The notes beneath the pieces were generated by a model. It made no database searches. It had not been told where the DNA came from and saw only the letters and a program-made list of their open reading frames with translations. Shown here piece after piece: positions 5,233 through 5,418 of a stretch of DNA of 5,418 nucleotides. The DNA is from Gemmatimonadota bacterium (lineage in GTDB: Bacteria > Gemmatimonadota > Gemmatimonadetes > Gemmatimonadales > Gemmatimonadaceae). Position 1 is the stretch's first letter; each line of letters begins with the position of its first letter. The position numbers and the translations under genes are program-made. Location: positions 1 through 5,418 of the forward strand of contig JAQBQC010000401.1 in NCBI GenBank assembly GCA_028287205.1, written 5' to 3'.

Positions 5233-5418
5233 TCAGACGCTGCGTGACGACGGCGCATCCCGGTCGGTTGCCGCCTGCGCACGTGCAAGGAGATCGTGTA
5301 CTTCCGCATCCGTGGTCTGGGTAAAATCCTGGTACCAGAGTCCGACGGCATAAAACGGCTCCGGGGTGATCGCGCACACGACCTCATCGGCGACCTCGCG
5401 CATCGCATCACAGGTTTC
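5233..5418 (-). CDS. Phosphoribosyltransferase-family protein, C-terminal end (partial)
   Basis: Only the last 61 codons and the TGA stop (5233-5235) are inside the window; the gene enters from the right edge. The visible part reads ETCDAMREVADEVVC, then ITPEPFYAVGLWYQDFTQTT, then a helix EVHDLLARA and a short polar tail. This matches, from memory, the C-terminus of COG1926-type predicted phosphoribosyltransferases, where the ADEVVC-x-x-TPEPFYAVGLWY-x-DF-x-QT-x-D pattern is strongly conserved. The PRPP-binding loop and catalytic core lie outside the window, so activity cannot be judged. The substrate of this family is not settled. The next gene on the strand, the PRC-barrel gene, begins 270 bases on and has its own leader, so shared transcription is not required. 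Confidence 0.85.
   Translation of the reverse strand, partial: ETCDAMREVADEVVCAITPEPFYAVGLWYQDFTQTTDAEVHDLLARAQAATDRDAPSSRSV

Overview
The window is GC-rich (about 60-65% by eye) bacterial chromosomal sequence. It carries four complete genes and two genes cut by the window edges. The coding strands have typical high-GC third positions. Two starts have clear purine-rich Shine-Dalgarno sites: the PRC-barrel gene and the preferred start of the response regulator. The gene content (soluble PAS histidine kinase, receiver-GAF protein, TMEM175-type channel, exported PRC-barrel protein, COG1926-like phosphoribosyltransferase) suits a free-living soil or environmental bacterium such as Gemmatimonadota, Acidobacteriota or Myxococcota. 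The phylum cannot be fixed from this sequence. No rRNA, tRNA, CRISPR array, transposase or phage gene was seen.

Left part (1-2415, minus strand) is a signalling block. A PAS-PAS-HisKA-HATPase kinase (814-2415) is followed about 130-215 bases downstream by a receiver-GAF protein that runs off the window (1-599, possibly starting at 683). The gap between them holds a GC-rich hairpin just after the kinase stop and then an AT-rich 7-2-7 inverted repeat lying over a candidate -10 element. The regulator may therefore have its own regulated promoter while still being the functional partner of the kinase.

Centre (2416-2954) is a gene-poor stretch between divergent genes. Near its right end is a well-spaced ribosome-binding site and ATG (2878) whose first residues resemble the N-terminus of GT-B glycosyltransferases. 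That frame dies inside the next gene and may be a gene remnant, a short leader or chance.

Right part: a class I SAM methyltransferase (2955-3755) and a six-helix TMEM175-family potassium channel homologue (about 3822-4553) run on the plus strand and may be co-transcribed. A secreted PRC-barrel protein (4568-4963) converges on the channel gene with only 14 bases between the stops. Upstream of it lie an 18-bp perfect palindrome made of two CACGTG cores touching its ribosome-binding site, a third CACGTG inside a hairpin, and further short palindromes. The window ends with the C-terminus of a phosphoribosyltransferase (5233-5418, minus).

The genes are mostly recognisable families. No clearly new multi-gene system is visible. 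The most distinctive signals are the regulatory palindromes at 727-742 and 4976-4993 and the possible glycosyltransferase start at 2878.
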